A stretch of DNA of 64,000 nt. It comes from Arachis hypogaea. Taxonomy: Eukaryota > Streptophyta > Magnoliopsida > Fabales > Fabaceae. Position numbers and translations under genes: made by a program. The notes beneath the pieces are model-generated. The model was given only the letters and a program-made list of their open reading frames with translations, was not told the origin of the DNA and ran no database searches. This document shows positions 30,352 through 41,388 of the stretch, piece after piece. Position 1 is the stretch's first letter. Each line of letters begins with the position of its first letter. The DNA lies in assembly GCF_003086295.3 (NCBI RefSeq), contig NC_092053.1, forward strand, positions 118,998,445 to 119,062,444, written 5' to 3'.

Positions 30352-33300
30352 TCATACTAAGTATGATCTGAACTTGTCAATGGCGTAAACCACTGCAAGT
30401 AATTCCTTTTCTGTGGTTGTGTAATTCTTCTGAGCATCATTTAGAACGCGACTAGCGTAATAAATGACGTGCAGAAGCTTGTCATGCCTCTGTCCCAACA
30501 CTGCACCAATGGCGTGATCACTGGCATCACACATTAGCTCAAATGGTAATGTCCAGTCTGGTGCAAAAATAACTGGTGCTGTGACCAGTTTAGCTTTCAG
30601 CGTTTCAAACGCCTGCAGGCACTCTGTGTCGAACACAAATGGCGTGTCAGCAGCTAGCAGATTGCATAGAGGTTTTGCGATTTTTGAAAAATCCTTTATA
30701 AACCTCCTATAGAATCCTGCATGCCCCAGAAAGCTTCTGATTGCCTTAACATTGGCAGGTGGTGGTAATTTTTCAATTACCTCTATTTTTGCTTGATCCA
30801 CCTCTATTCCCTTTTTTGAGATTTTATGCCCAAGAACAATCCCTTCAGTCACCATGAAGTGACATTTTTCCCAGTTTAAAACTAGGTTGGTCTCTTGGCA
30901 TCTTTTCAGAACAAGTTTCAGGTGATCAAGATAGGAGCTGAATGAGTCTTCATATACTGAGAAGTCATCCATGAAGACTTCCAGAAATCTTTCCACCATA
31001 TCAGAAAAAATAGAGAGCATGCATCTCTGGAAGGTTGCAGGCACATTACACAGCCCAAATGACATCCTTCTATAAGCAAACACTCCAGATGGACATGTGA
31101 ATGCTGTTTTCTCTTGATCCTGAGGATCTACCGCAATCTGGTTATAGCCTGAGTAGCCATCCAAAAAGCAGTAATAATCATAACCTGCTAGTCTTTCTAG
31201 CATCTGGTCTATAAATGGTAAAGGAAAATGATCCTTTCTGGTGGCTGTATTGAGCCTTCTGTAGTCAATACACATGCGCCACCCTATAACTGTTCTTGTA
31301 GGAACCAGTTCATTTTTTTCATTATGAATCACTGTCATGCCTCCCTTTTTTGGGACGACTTGGACAGGGCTCACCCAGGGGCTATCAGAAATAGGATAAA
31401 TAATCCCAGCCTCTAGTAATTTGGTGACCTCTTTCTGCACCACTTCTTTCATGGCTGGATTTAGCCGCCTCTGTGGTTGAACCACTGGTTTGGAATTATC
31501 CTCCAATAAGATTTTGTGCATGCATCTAGCTGGGCTTATGCCCTTAAGGTCACCTATGGACCACCCAAGAGCTGTCTTGTGTGTCCTTAGCACTTGAATA
31601 AGTGCCTCCTCTTCCTGTGAATTTAAAGCAGAGCTTATGATCACTGGAAAAGTGTCACCTTCTCCCAGAAACGCATATTTCAAGGATGGTGGTAATGGCT
31701 TGAGCTCGGGTTTAGGAGGTTTTTCCTCTTCCAGAAGAAATTTCAGAGGCTCTTTCATGTCCTCTGAATCTTCTAAATCAGGCTGAACATCTTTAAAGAT
31801 ATTTTCCAACTCTGATTCAAGACTCTCAGCCATGTTGATCTCTTCTACCAAAGAGTCAATAAGATCAACTTTCATGCAGTCTTTTGATGTGTCTGGATGC
31901 TGCATGGCTTTGACAGCGTTCAATTTGAATTCATCATCATTGACTCTCAGGGTTATTTCCCCCTGTTGGACGTCAATGAGGGATCGTCCAGTTGCTAGGA
32001 AGGGTCTTCCTAGAATGAGAGTAGCACTCTTGTGCTCCTCTATTTCCAGCACAACAAAGTCAGTGGGAAAGGCGAATGGCCCAACTCTGACAATCATGTC
32101 TTCAATCACGCCTGATGGGTATTTAGTGGAACCATCAGCAAGTTGGAGACATATCCGGGTTGGTTTAACTTCTTCAGTTAAGCCAAGCTTTCTGATAGTG
32201 GATGCAGGTATCAGGTTGATGCTTGCCCCAAGATCGCATAAAGCTGTCTTGGTGCAATTACCTTCTAATATGCATGGTATCAGAAAACTCCCAGGGTCTT
32301 TAAGCTTTTTAGGAAAGCTCTTCAGAATGACTGCACTGCATTCTTCAGTGAGGAGAACTCTTTCTGTTTCTCTCCAATCCTTTTTATGACTCAAGATCTC
32401 TTTCATGAACTTGGCATAAGAAGGTATTTGCTCAAGTGCTTCTGCAAAAGGAATCTTTATTTCAAGAGTCCTGAGATAATCTCCAAAGCGAGCAAATTGC
32501 TTATCCTGCTCCTCTTTCCGGAGTTTTTGAGGATAAGGTATCTTGGCTTTATATTCTTCAACCTTAGTTGTTGTAGGTTTATTGCCTACAGAAGTGGTTG
32601 AAGAAGCCTTTTTAGAGGGGTTGCTTTCAGCATTTGTGTGTGTCTGATCCCTCACTGGCAATTGAGTGCCAGAGTTAGAGACTGGAGTAACATTAGATGC
32701 CAACTCCTTCTCTGTTCCTGGCGTCTGAACGCCAGAATTGTGCCCATTTTGGGCGTTCAGCGCCAGATCCTGCCCATTTTGGGCGTTCAATGCCAGATCC
32801 TTGCCCATTTCTGGCGTTGAACGCCAATCCTGCTTTGTTTCTGGCATTGAACGCCAGTTTTGGCCATGGTCTGGGCGTTCAGCGCCAGCCTTCCACCAAT
32901 TTTCTGGCGTTTTAGCGCCAGAATTATTTTTCCCTGGGCTCTTACTGTCCTCAGGTGAATCTTGGGTGGTTTGCTCATTTCTTGGCTTTTTGCTGCCTTG
33001 AGGTGGGGTATTTAATCTTTTCCCACTTCTTAGTTGAACTGCTTGGCATTCTTCTGTTATTTGCCTTGACAGCTGCTGCTTTGTTTGCTTAAACTGTTCG
33101 TCCATATGTATATTAGCCATCCTTGTCTCTTGTAGTCTATCTTTGAATTCGGCTAACTGCTTTGTTAGAAAGTTCAATTGCTGATTGAATTCAGCAGCTT
33201 GTTTTACAGGACTGAGTTCAGCAGTTGCTGTTTTAACCTCTTCTTTCATGCTAGGGTCACTGCTTAGGTACAGATGCTGATTCCTGGCAACTGTATTAAT

Positions 33301-33603
33301 GAGCTCTTGAGCTTCTTCAATTGTCTTTCTCATGTGGATAAATCCACCAGCTGAGTAATCTAGAGACATCTGAGCTCCTTCAGCAAGCCCATAATAGAAG
33401 ATGTCTAACTGAACCCACTCTGAAAACATTTCAGAGGGGCATTTTCTTAGCATCTCTCTGTATCTCTCCCAGGCATCATAAAGAGACTCATTATCTCCTT
33501 GTTTAAAGCCTTGGATGTCCAACCTTAGCTGTGTCATCCGTTTTGGGGGAAAGTATTGATTCAGGAATTTTTCTGTCAGCTGTTTCCATGTCCTTATGCT
33601 GGC
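30352..33603 (-). pseudogene. gag-pol: gag-protease-RT of E2, start lost
   Basis: Unlike E1, gag-protease and RT are in one frame here. The frame is open from the deletion junction; the first Met (33537) is internal to gag. Relative to E1, about 691 bp are missing between 33603 and 33604, covering the end of the leader and the first ~108 codons of gag. Protease CDLGAS and [24 protein letters not shown] and FMDD are intact. The frame ends at TGA 30352-30354 in the RNase H, where E1 has GGA. Confidence 0.92.
32718..32925 (-). repeat. Palindrome island inside gag of E2
   Basis: Seven or so copies of CTGGCGTT(C/G)AACGCC-type words within the gag-protease linker; copy order and spacing differ from E1 while the frame stays open. 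Confidence 0.85.
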
Positions 33604-34012
33604 ACAAGATTTAAAATTTTTAGATCTGATGCTCCTTGTTTTCGAAAATTTTTAAGGGAAAAATACTAAGGAACACCAAACTTAAAAATTTTAAGATCAA
33701 GACACAAGGAAAACTCAAGAACACTTTGAAGATTCACAAGAACACAAGAACACGAAGGAAGAACACCAAACTTAAAATTTTTAGAAAACCAAACTAAAAT
33801 TTTCGAAAAACACAGAGAAATCAACAAGAAAACACCAAACTTAAAATTTGGCACAGGATTTAATAGAAAAATTATTTTTGAAAAAGATTTTAACAAGAAA
33901 ATAAGGATTCTAAAGTTTTAGCACGACAATAATACGAGACTCTAAACAAAAAGAGAAATTTTTCCTAATCTAAGCAACAAAATAAACCGTTAGTTGTCCA
34001 AACACGAACAAT
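33604..34012 (-). other. Leader of E2, shortened
   Basis: It carries the AAGTTTGGTGT motif (on the - strand) near 33675, 33763 and 33833, as in E1. The gag start that should follow it is deleted. Confidence 0.75.
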
Positions 34013-34029
34013 CCCCGGCAACGGCGCCA
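34013..34029 (-). promoter_or_regulatory. Primer-binding site of E2 (tRNA-Asp)
   Basis: TGGCGCCGTTGCCGGGG on the - strand, 17 of 17 to the tRNA-Asp complement as I recall it. Confidence 0.92.
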
Positions 34030-34035
34030 AAAACT

Positions 34036-35564
34036 TGGTGCATGAATTGTGAATCACACTTTTCGCAACGCGTACCACTAACCAGCAAGTGCACTGGGTC
34101 GTCTAAGTAATACCTTACGTGAGTAAGGGTCGAATCCCACGGAGATTGTTGGTTTGAAGGAATCTATGGTTATCTTGTAATTCTTAGTCAAGAAGTCAAT
34201 TATATTTATCAGTTGAATTGCGAATAAACAAGAGAGCATGGATTAAAGGTTACTTGTTGTGCAGTAATGGAGAATATGTTGGAGTTTTGGAGATGCTTTG
34301 TGTTCTGAATCTCTGCTTTCCTCTGTCTTCTGATTCATGCATGCACGTCCTCCTATGGCAAGCTGTGTGTTGGTGGATCACCGTTGTCAATGGCTACCAT
34401 CCATCCTTCCAGTGAAAATGGTCCAGGTGCGCTGTCACCGCACGGCTAATCATCTGCAGGTTCTCAATCGTACCGGAATAGGATTTACTATCATTTTGCG
34501 TCTGTCACTACGCCCAGCACTCACGAGTTTGAAGCACGTCACAGTCATTCAATCCCAGAGTCCTACTCGGAATACCACAGACAAGGTTTGACTTTCCGGA
34601 CTCTCATGAATGCCGCCATCAATCTAGCTTATACCACGAAGATTCTGATTAAGAGATCTAAGAGATACTCATTCAATCTAAAGTAGAACGGAAGTGGTTG
34701 TCAGGCACGCGTTCATAGGGAATGATGATGATTGTCACGTTCATCACATTCAGGTTGAAGTGCGAATGAATATCTTAGATAGGAACACGCATGTTGAATA
34801 GAAAACAGAAATACTTGCATTAATTCATCGAGACACAGCAGAGCTCCTCACCCCCAACAATGGAGTTTAGAGACTCATGCCGTCAGAGAATACAAAGTTC
34901 AGATCTAAAAATGTCATGAGATACAAAATAAGTCTCTAAAAGTGGTTTAAATACTAAACTAGTAACCTAGGTTTACAAAAAGTGAGTAGACTATGATAGA
35001 TGGTGCTGAGATCCACTTCTGGGGCCCACTTGGTGTGTGCTGGGGCTGAGACTTAAGCAATTCACGTGCATAAGGCCATTTTGGGCGTTCAACGCCAGGT
35101 TTGGATCCATTTCTGGCGTTGAACTCCAACTTTTAATCCTTTTCTGGCGCTAGACGCCAGAATTGGGCAGAGAATTGGCGTTGAACGCCAGTTTACGTCG
35201 TCTATCCTTGAGCAAAGTATGGACTATTATATATTGCTGGAAAGCCCTGGATGTCTACTTTCCAACGCAATTAGAAGCTCGCCATTTAGAGTTCTGTAGC
35301 TCCAGAAAATCCACTTTGAGTGCAGGGAGGTCAGAATCCAACAGCATCAGCAGTCCTTTTTCAGCCTGAATCAGATTTTTGCTCAGCTCCCTCAATTTCA
35401 GCCAGAAAAATACCTGAAATTACAGAAAAACCCACAACTCATAGTAAAGTCCAGAAATATGAATTTTTCCTAAAAACTAATGAAAATAAACTAAAAACTA
35501 ACTAAAACATACTAAAAACTATATGAAATTAACCCCAAAAAGCGTATAAAATATCTGCTCATCA
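34036..35564 (-). repeat. 5' LTR of E2
   Basis: 1529 bp, nearly identical to 24149-25678. The outer end abuts the duplication taagc (35565-35569). The palindrome island is at 35080-35194. Confidence 0.95.
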
Positions 35565-35569
35565 TAAGC

Positions 35570-36838
35570 CGAATAGCACCCGAAGCTCTCGTGGCTAAGG
35601 AATCTCAACTTGAGAACAAGGGATTGAAGTGTGTTGTACAACAAGTGGAAAAGATGGAGAGTGATGAACTACCACATCCTTATTATGATGAACCACCCTC
35701 TTATCATGAACATTTCCCCCCAAGTAATGAGCCCTCATATCCACCTCAATCTTCAATGCATGACACTCTTGGTGTTCTTCTCCAAGGGCAAAGAGAGATG
35801 AAAAAAGAACAAATAGAATTCACGGTTGCCTTGACAGAGGTAGTAAATCGATTAGCTTCCCAATATTTGGACACTCAAGAAACTCCCATGGCTACATGTG
35901 GAGAATCAATAGAAGAGCCTAGCATGAAGGAGACACTAGAAACTCCAGTGGACAATGAGGAACATGACTTTGTATTGGAACAAGTGGAGGATGCCGTCAT
36001 AGTTGAAGAGGAAGAAGTGGTTGAAGACTTAGGAGATGCTGAACCTCCATGGGAATCTAGAGTTGTAGAGTATCCCTCCAAAAAGATTGAAATTGATGTC
36101 AAGGAGGCTAGTGCACAACCTCCATGGCATATTCCCTATGAAGACTTGGATGGGATAGATCAATAAGCAAGTTCCCATGGTGATGAGGATCATAAATCAA
36201 GTCCTCCTGGTGATGAATCTACATCCATAAATGAACTCCTTGAATATGAAGACTCTTCTCTGATTGAGTCTGAGAATGATGTGGAAGTGGAAGTCCTTCG
36301 GAAGGGTTGGACGGGAGTTGAACATGCTTTGTCAAGATCATTGGAAACTTCTTCACCTAGGTGGCAATCTACTCCTTCATTTGAGTGGGTAAGACTTATC
36401 TCTATTCGCCTTCCTATCCCACTTGAGTATGGTTTTCTTGAAACGGATGGTCAACTTAGGAGGCTTTGTGGCATTAAGCGTAAGAGAAGGATGTTTAGTG
36501 GTTGGAGTTGCAAATCAAGACTCATCAAGGTTGATACTTCAAGAGCTAGATGCAAGGGTGGAACTAGTGATCATTTGGTTGGGTATAAGAGAAGAGTTTT
36601 GTATTGCATTGAGAATTCAGATTGCTTGCCACCCGGTTGGAGCAATAATGAGCCACTTCAAGACGGGTGTAGAAACAAGATTTGGGATTCGGGCATACAA
36701 GAGGATCAACTTTGGGAGCTCAAAGCTTGTGGAGAACTTCATCAAGGCTTGGTGAATTTATTTGGAGGTGTTAAAGCTTATTGGAAGACCAAGCATTGGT
36801 GGAAGTTTCAAGATGAGTTCAAGCACAAGCCACCATGA
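35570..36838 (+). pseudogene. T-unit ORF, unit 1, 3' part
   Basis: It continues the frame cut by E2. It encodes the helical middle (RIAPEALVAKESQLENKG), an acidic stretch (EEEEVVEDLGDAE), then, after the shared stop TAA at codon 416 (36164-36166), the C-terminal region with KRKRRMFSGW and a Trp-rich end (KHWWKFQDEF). The final TGA is at 36836-36838. Confidence 0.75.
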
Positions 36839-37942
36839 CACGGAGCTCACAAAATGTCCAACTTAAGGACAATAACTAAAAGTGCTATGTGGGAGACAAG
36901 CCACCATGGTTTGATCTTTTCTTTTTATTAGTTTTAATTTATTTCTGTCAGTTTTAATTTCCAGTTCTACATATTTACTTTTATTCTGCAAAAAAAAGAG
37001 GGAATCGACGCGCAAGCGTCTACGACGCGCACTCGTCGTGTGTGACTGCGCAACAAAGAGAAAACAAACAGAGATTTGCGATGGAGACGCGCGAGAGGGG
37101 TGCGTGGCGCACAAGCCACCCCACGTGTGCGCGTGCCTCACGCGTACGCGTCCCCTACAATTTTTCCCATCCATGCGTAAGCATCAGTGATGCGTACGCA
37201 TGGACATCCAAATCGGCGTAAAAGGTGAAGTTGAACAGAGAGTTGTGATGCCATGGTGCTAGAGTCTCGCGGGTTCTCACGGGTACGCGTGACCGACGCT
37301 CACGCGTCAATGTGCATTTTTGGCCACCCACACGTACGCGTGGGCTTACTTCAGTATTCACGCGTACGCGTGATGCACGCGCGTGCGTCGCGTCCCGTTT
37401 TTCATTCCCTTCTCCTTTCTTCTATCCTTTCTCCTTCTTTCTTCCACCTTTCTTACTTCCTTCTTCTTCATTTCTTTAACTTCTCATCCTTATTCTCTTT
37501 TACTTAATTCATTTGCATATTTTCATTCATTGCATTTTAACTCTGTGCATGTTTATATTTTCTTTTCTAAGTTCATTATTTTTCCATTAGTGTTAAATGT
37601 TCTTCTTCAACTGTTGCATCTTCCAGGCATTATTTTGGTGCATCTTGACTTGTTTCCATTGTTGGGTAATATTATTTATAGGTCAATGCTAATCTTTTCT
37701 GACACTTGTATTCCTTTTGCATTGACATGAATTCATATTGTCTTTCATGACCCACTATCTCTTCCCTATTGTTGTAATTTTTGCACTATTGATACGCCAT
37801 TTACTTCTACTGTTTTCTCACTTGCATGTTGTAACTACCATGTAATTGAGACTTTCGTTATTTGGCATTAACACACCCATATTTTATTTATTTTCTATCT
37901 TTGTTCTTGGATTACTTTTCTTCTTTTTCCTCTTCTTTCAGT

Positions 37943-38032
37943 ATGGCCATCGAGAAGGGAAAGGAAAAGCTTCTCAATGGGGCGACAGACAAGTGCATCT
38001 GCATAATCTTTGGAGAAAAGCATCAGTTGTAG
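37943..38032 (+). CDS. 29-residue conserved small ORF, T unit 1
   Basis: It starts MAIEKGKEKLLNGATDK and is preceded by TTCCTCTTCTTTCAG, which looks like a 3' splice site. Units 2 and 3 have the same frame and length with a few residue changes. It may be what remains of the second ORF. Translation is unproven. Confidence 0.35.
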   Translation: MAIEKGKEKLLNGATDKCICIIFGEKHQL

Positions 38033-38059
38033 CCACCCATCCACTTGCATATCTTAGCA

Positions 38060-38096
38060 TGCACCGAGGACGGTGCAATCTTTAAGTGTGGGGAGG
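38060..38096 (+). other. Internal AGGA hairpin and purine tract, T unit 1
   Basis: TGCACCG-AGGA-CGGTGCA, then ATC, then TTTAAGTGTGGGGAGG. The stem sequence differs from that of E1 and from the terminal T hairpin; loop and downstream word are the same. Unit 2 (44544-44561) has a G-T wobble in place of one G-C pair. Confidence 0.75.
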
Positions 38097-39523
38097 TCGA
38101 TACCGACTTCTGTGGGTTAGTTATTTTCTTCTCAACACCAATGTTTTATTTTCTTTGCTAGTTCATTGTTGCATTTGCATATTTGATTGCATGATTGTTT
38201 GATTTTGTGCATATTTTACCACTACTTGGTTGAAGTAATAATTTCTTTTTCAAGAAACTTTTTTAGCACTTCACTAATTTAAATTAAAATTTTTGTTAAA
38301 CTTGCTTGAAGAATTTTAATTTGGAACATGGTTTAGAGCTCGAACACACAGCCTTTTGAGATTTTGAGCCTATTTGATTGGTTGCATTTTATCAACCAAT
38401 ATTCTGTTTTAGTGTGTGTTGTTGTCTCTAAAATTGTGATCTTTGTCTTACTTAATTCTATATTTCCATTGTTTGATGTATGCATGCACTTATATGATTG
38501 AGGTCTTATTTCACTGAGCTTGCATACCCATATGGCCTTAACCTTTTCATTATCCTTTGTAAACTAATGTTGAGCCTACTTATCCCATTTGTTCTTCACT
38601 CTAGCACATCATTAACTCTAAGTGTAAAATAATAATGTCCTTAATTTGAATCCTTTGTTAGCTTAGACTAGTGAGAGTGTTCATGATTTAAGTGTGGGAA
38701 AGTTGGGTTTGAAAACATTTGGTTTGAGAATTGGGTGTTGTATATTCTTGTGAAAATGTGCAAAATAATAGTTGAGCATATATTCTTGCATTTAATATCT
38801 TAATAGTATGCATTGAGAAAAAAAAAGAAAAACAAATAAATAAATAAATAAATAAATAATAAATAAAAAGAAAAAAGGGAGAAAAAGAAAAGAAAAAGAG
38901 CAAATAGAAAAAGGGGACAAAATGCCCCAAAGTAAATAGTGATAGCAATGCATATGTACTGTACTCGAATTAGGGTGCATGAATATGTGAAAAACATGGT
39001 TAATAGATAGTTAGGTTTTGTATTTTGATTACATGGATTGTCTTAAGTTAGGTGAGAAGTTTAGGTTAATTAAGAATTCAGATTTTAGTCCACTTGACCA
39101 AATACAATCCTACCATGACCCTAACCCTATTACAACCCTTAAAGACCTCTTGATATGTGTATTTGTGCATCAAATTAGTGTTGATTGGTAGACAAAAAGC
39201 AAGCCTTAGAAAGCAAGTTTAGTAGAGAATTGAGAGGGTCGAACTTTAAACACCTGAGTAATTAGAGTGTATACACTTCCGGTGAGGGTTCGACGTTCGA
39301 TTCTTTGTTCTCGGCTTTCATGAGCTATCTTCTTCTGCAAGTTTATTTGTACTTTATTTTGTGATTTGAATTAGTGGAATCCAGTTGATGTTTGTCTTGG
39401 AGAATTTGTTTACTTTTAACTAAGTAAGTAAAAGCATTTTTGCATGTAGTTGCATTTATAGAGACAGGTTGCATTTCATAATTTCTACCATTCCTCTTCA
39501 CTGCTTTGTAGCTTCTCCTGAGC

Positions 39524-39563
39524 TTAGCATGAGGACATGCTAATGTTTAAGTGTGGGGAGATT
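39524..39563 (+). promoter_or_regulatory. Terminal AGGA hairpin and polypurine tract, T unit 1
   Basis: TTAGCATG-AGGA-CATGCTAA (8-bp stem), then TGTTTAAGTGTGGGGAGATT and LTR 2. GTGTGGGGAGA is a good plus-strand primer tract. Same in units 2 and 3 (46007-46046, 52415-52454). Confidence 0.8.
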
Positions 39564-41222
39564 TGATGCACCACTATTTCGTGGTACATTTTGTACTTCA
39601 TTGAGTGGATTTTATCCACTAAACTCACACTTATTCATATAATTCGCATGTTTTACATTTTTCTTCCTAATTCTGTGCTATGATTGAAAACATGCTTCTT
39701 TGGCCTAAAATTACTAAATTTAATTCTCTCTTATTACCATTCGATGCCGTGATATGTGTGTTAAGTATTTTTAGGGTTTATAGGGCAGGAATGGCTTAGA
39801 GGATGGAAAGGAAGCATGCAAAAGTGGAAAGAATTCAAGAAATTAAAGGAATTGCTGAGCTGTCAAGCCTGATCTCTTCGTACTAAATCGATCATAACCT
39901 GAGCCACAGAGGTCCAAATGAGGCGGTTTCAGTTGCATTGGAAAGCTAACATCTAGGGTTTCGAAATGATATAAAATTTGCAATATTTTCCATGCTGTTA
40001 GGGGACGCGCACGCATGGATTACGCATATGCGTGACCTTGCGAAAGTTCAATCGACGCGTACACGTGGGCGACGCGTACGCGTGGGCGACGCGTACGCGT
40101 GGGCGATGCGTACGCGTGGGCGACGAGTACGCGTGACAGAGCCAGGTGCTGAACGTATCAAAAATCGCTGGGGGTGATTTCTGTGCTGTTTTTGGCCCAG
40201 TTTCAAGCCCGAAAAACATATATTAGAGGCTGCAGAGTGGAAGAATCACCCAATCATTCATTCACACAACTTTCATACACATAATTTTAGGTTTTAGATA
40301 TAGTTCTCTAGAGAGAGAGGCTCTCTCCTCTCTCTAGGTTTTATGATTCTTAGTTTATTCCTATTTAATTTCTGAATTCTATCTTATTTCAATTTAGTTT
40401 CTCTTCTACTCTTATTTGTTCTAGCATTCTAGTTTAATTGTTTCCTTTGTTGATTACTTTATGTTGCCATTTGGTTTATGAATTCTCTTGTTAGATTTGA
40501 TTTCTCTATTTAATGCAATTTGAGGTATTTCATATTTAAGATCACTTTCTTTAATTTGTGTTATTGATTCTTACAATTGGTTATTTGGATTTTATTATCT
40601 CTTATTGTTTTTCTATGCTTTTATGTTGTGCCTTCCAAGTGTTTGATAAAATGTTTGGGAGGATTTTAAGTTAGATTTTTATATTCTTGGCTTTGGCTGA
40701 GTAATTAGAGATTCTTGAGTTGTCAAACTCCTTTGCTGATTGATAATTGAAAGTTGCTAGTTGATGTGGATCCCTCTAAAGCTAGTCTTTCCTTAGGAGT
40801 TGACTAGGACTTGAGGAATCAAATTGATTCATCCACTTGACTTTCCTTCATAGTTAGAGGTTAACTAAGTGGGAGCAATGGAAAATTGATGTCACAATTG
40901 ATAAGGATAGCTAGGATAGGACTTCTAATTCTCATACCTTGCCAAGAGCTTCATTAGCTATTAGTTTAATTCCTGCAATTTACTTTTCTTGTTCCTTATT
41001 CAAAACCCCAAAAAGATATAATCTCATAACCAATTATAAGTACACTTCCCTGCAATTCCTTGAGAGACGACCCGAGGTTTGAATACTTCGGTTATTATTT
41101 TTAGGGGTTTGTTACTTGTGACAACCAAATTTTTGTATGAAAGGATTCTTTGTTGGTTTAGAAACTATACCTTCAACGAGATTTTATTGAGGAATTCTAA
41201 ATCGTCAAAAATTCGTTCGTCA
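39564..41222 (+). repeat. T array LTR 2
   Basis: 1659 bp, TGATGCACC to TTCGTCA (a change from TTCATCA). It has five copies of a 17-bp CpG unit at 40053-40136, the most of the four LTRs. Confidence 0.93.
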
Positions 41223-41225
41223 AAA

Positions 41226-41242
41226 TGGCGCCGTTGCCGAAA
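41226..41242 (+). promoter_or_regulatory. Primer-binding site, T unit 2
   Basis: TGGCGCCGTTGCCGAAA: the tRNA-Asp complement with the last three bases changed. Confidence 0.8.
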
Positions 41243-41388
41243 GATTGCAAATATGTGCCTTATTATTGGTTAATGTGAATATTGTGAATAAATTTGCTTT
41301 TTCGTTTCTTTGTTAGTTGTTTCTAGTTTTAGGATTTTAGTTTCATTATTCCTTATTTGTTTTTGTGTTTTTATTTTCTCTTGATACT

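Larger units (their letters stand above)
24149..35564 (-). mobile_element. E2: Athila-type LTR retrotransposon nested in T unit 1
   Basis: 11416 bp on the - strand, flanked by taagc at 24144-24148 and 35565-35569. Both LTRs are present (about 1530 bp); their primer-site ends differ at about 8 of 392 positions by my count, more than in E1. Internal order: primer site, leader, gag-pro-RT-RNase H-integrase, post-pol hairpin, palindrome island, second ORF, conserved 3' domain, purine tract. It is the same family as E1 and inactive: a 5' gag deletion and nonsense changes. Confidence 0.96.
36839..39563 (+). other. 3' region of T unit 1
   Basis: Contents in order: post-ORF hairpin (36889-36904, one stem mismatch in this copy), CpG palindrome island (37002-37393), pyrimidine-rich run (37395-37510), a 29-codon ORF (37943-38032), internal AGGA hairpin (38060-38077) with TTTAAGTGTGGGGAGG, an (AAAT)n run (38833-38866), terminal AGGA hairpin (39524-39543) and TTTAAGTGTGGGGAG before LTR 2. 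No longer ORF that I would support. Confidence 0.75.

Noticed and set aside
36863..37507. Arg/Val-rich ORFs in the CpG islands (also 43333-43838, 46503-46697, 50046-50398)
   Set aside because: Products such as repeated RVRV come from the ACGCGT repeats in any frame.
39115..39132. Interstitial telomere repeat (CCCTAACCCTA)
   Set aside because: Only two imperfect units and not the plant CCCTAAA type; present in each T unit as ordinary sequence.
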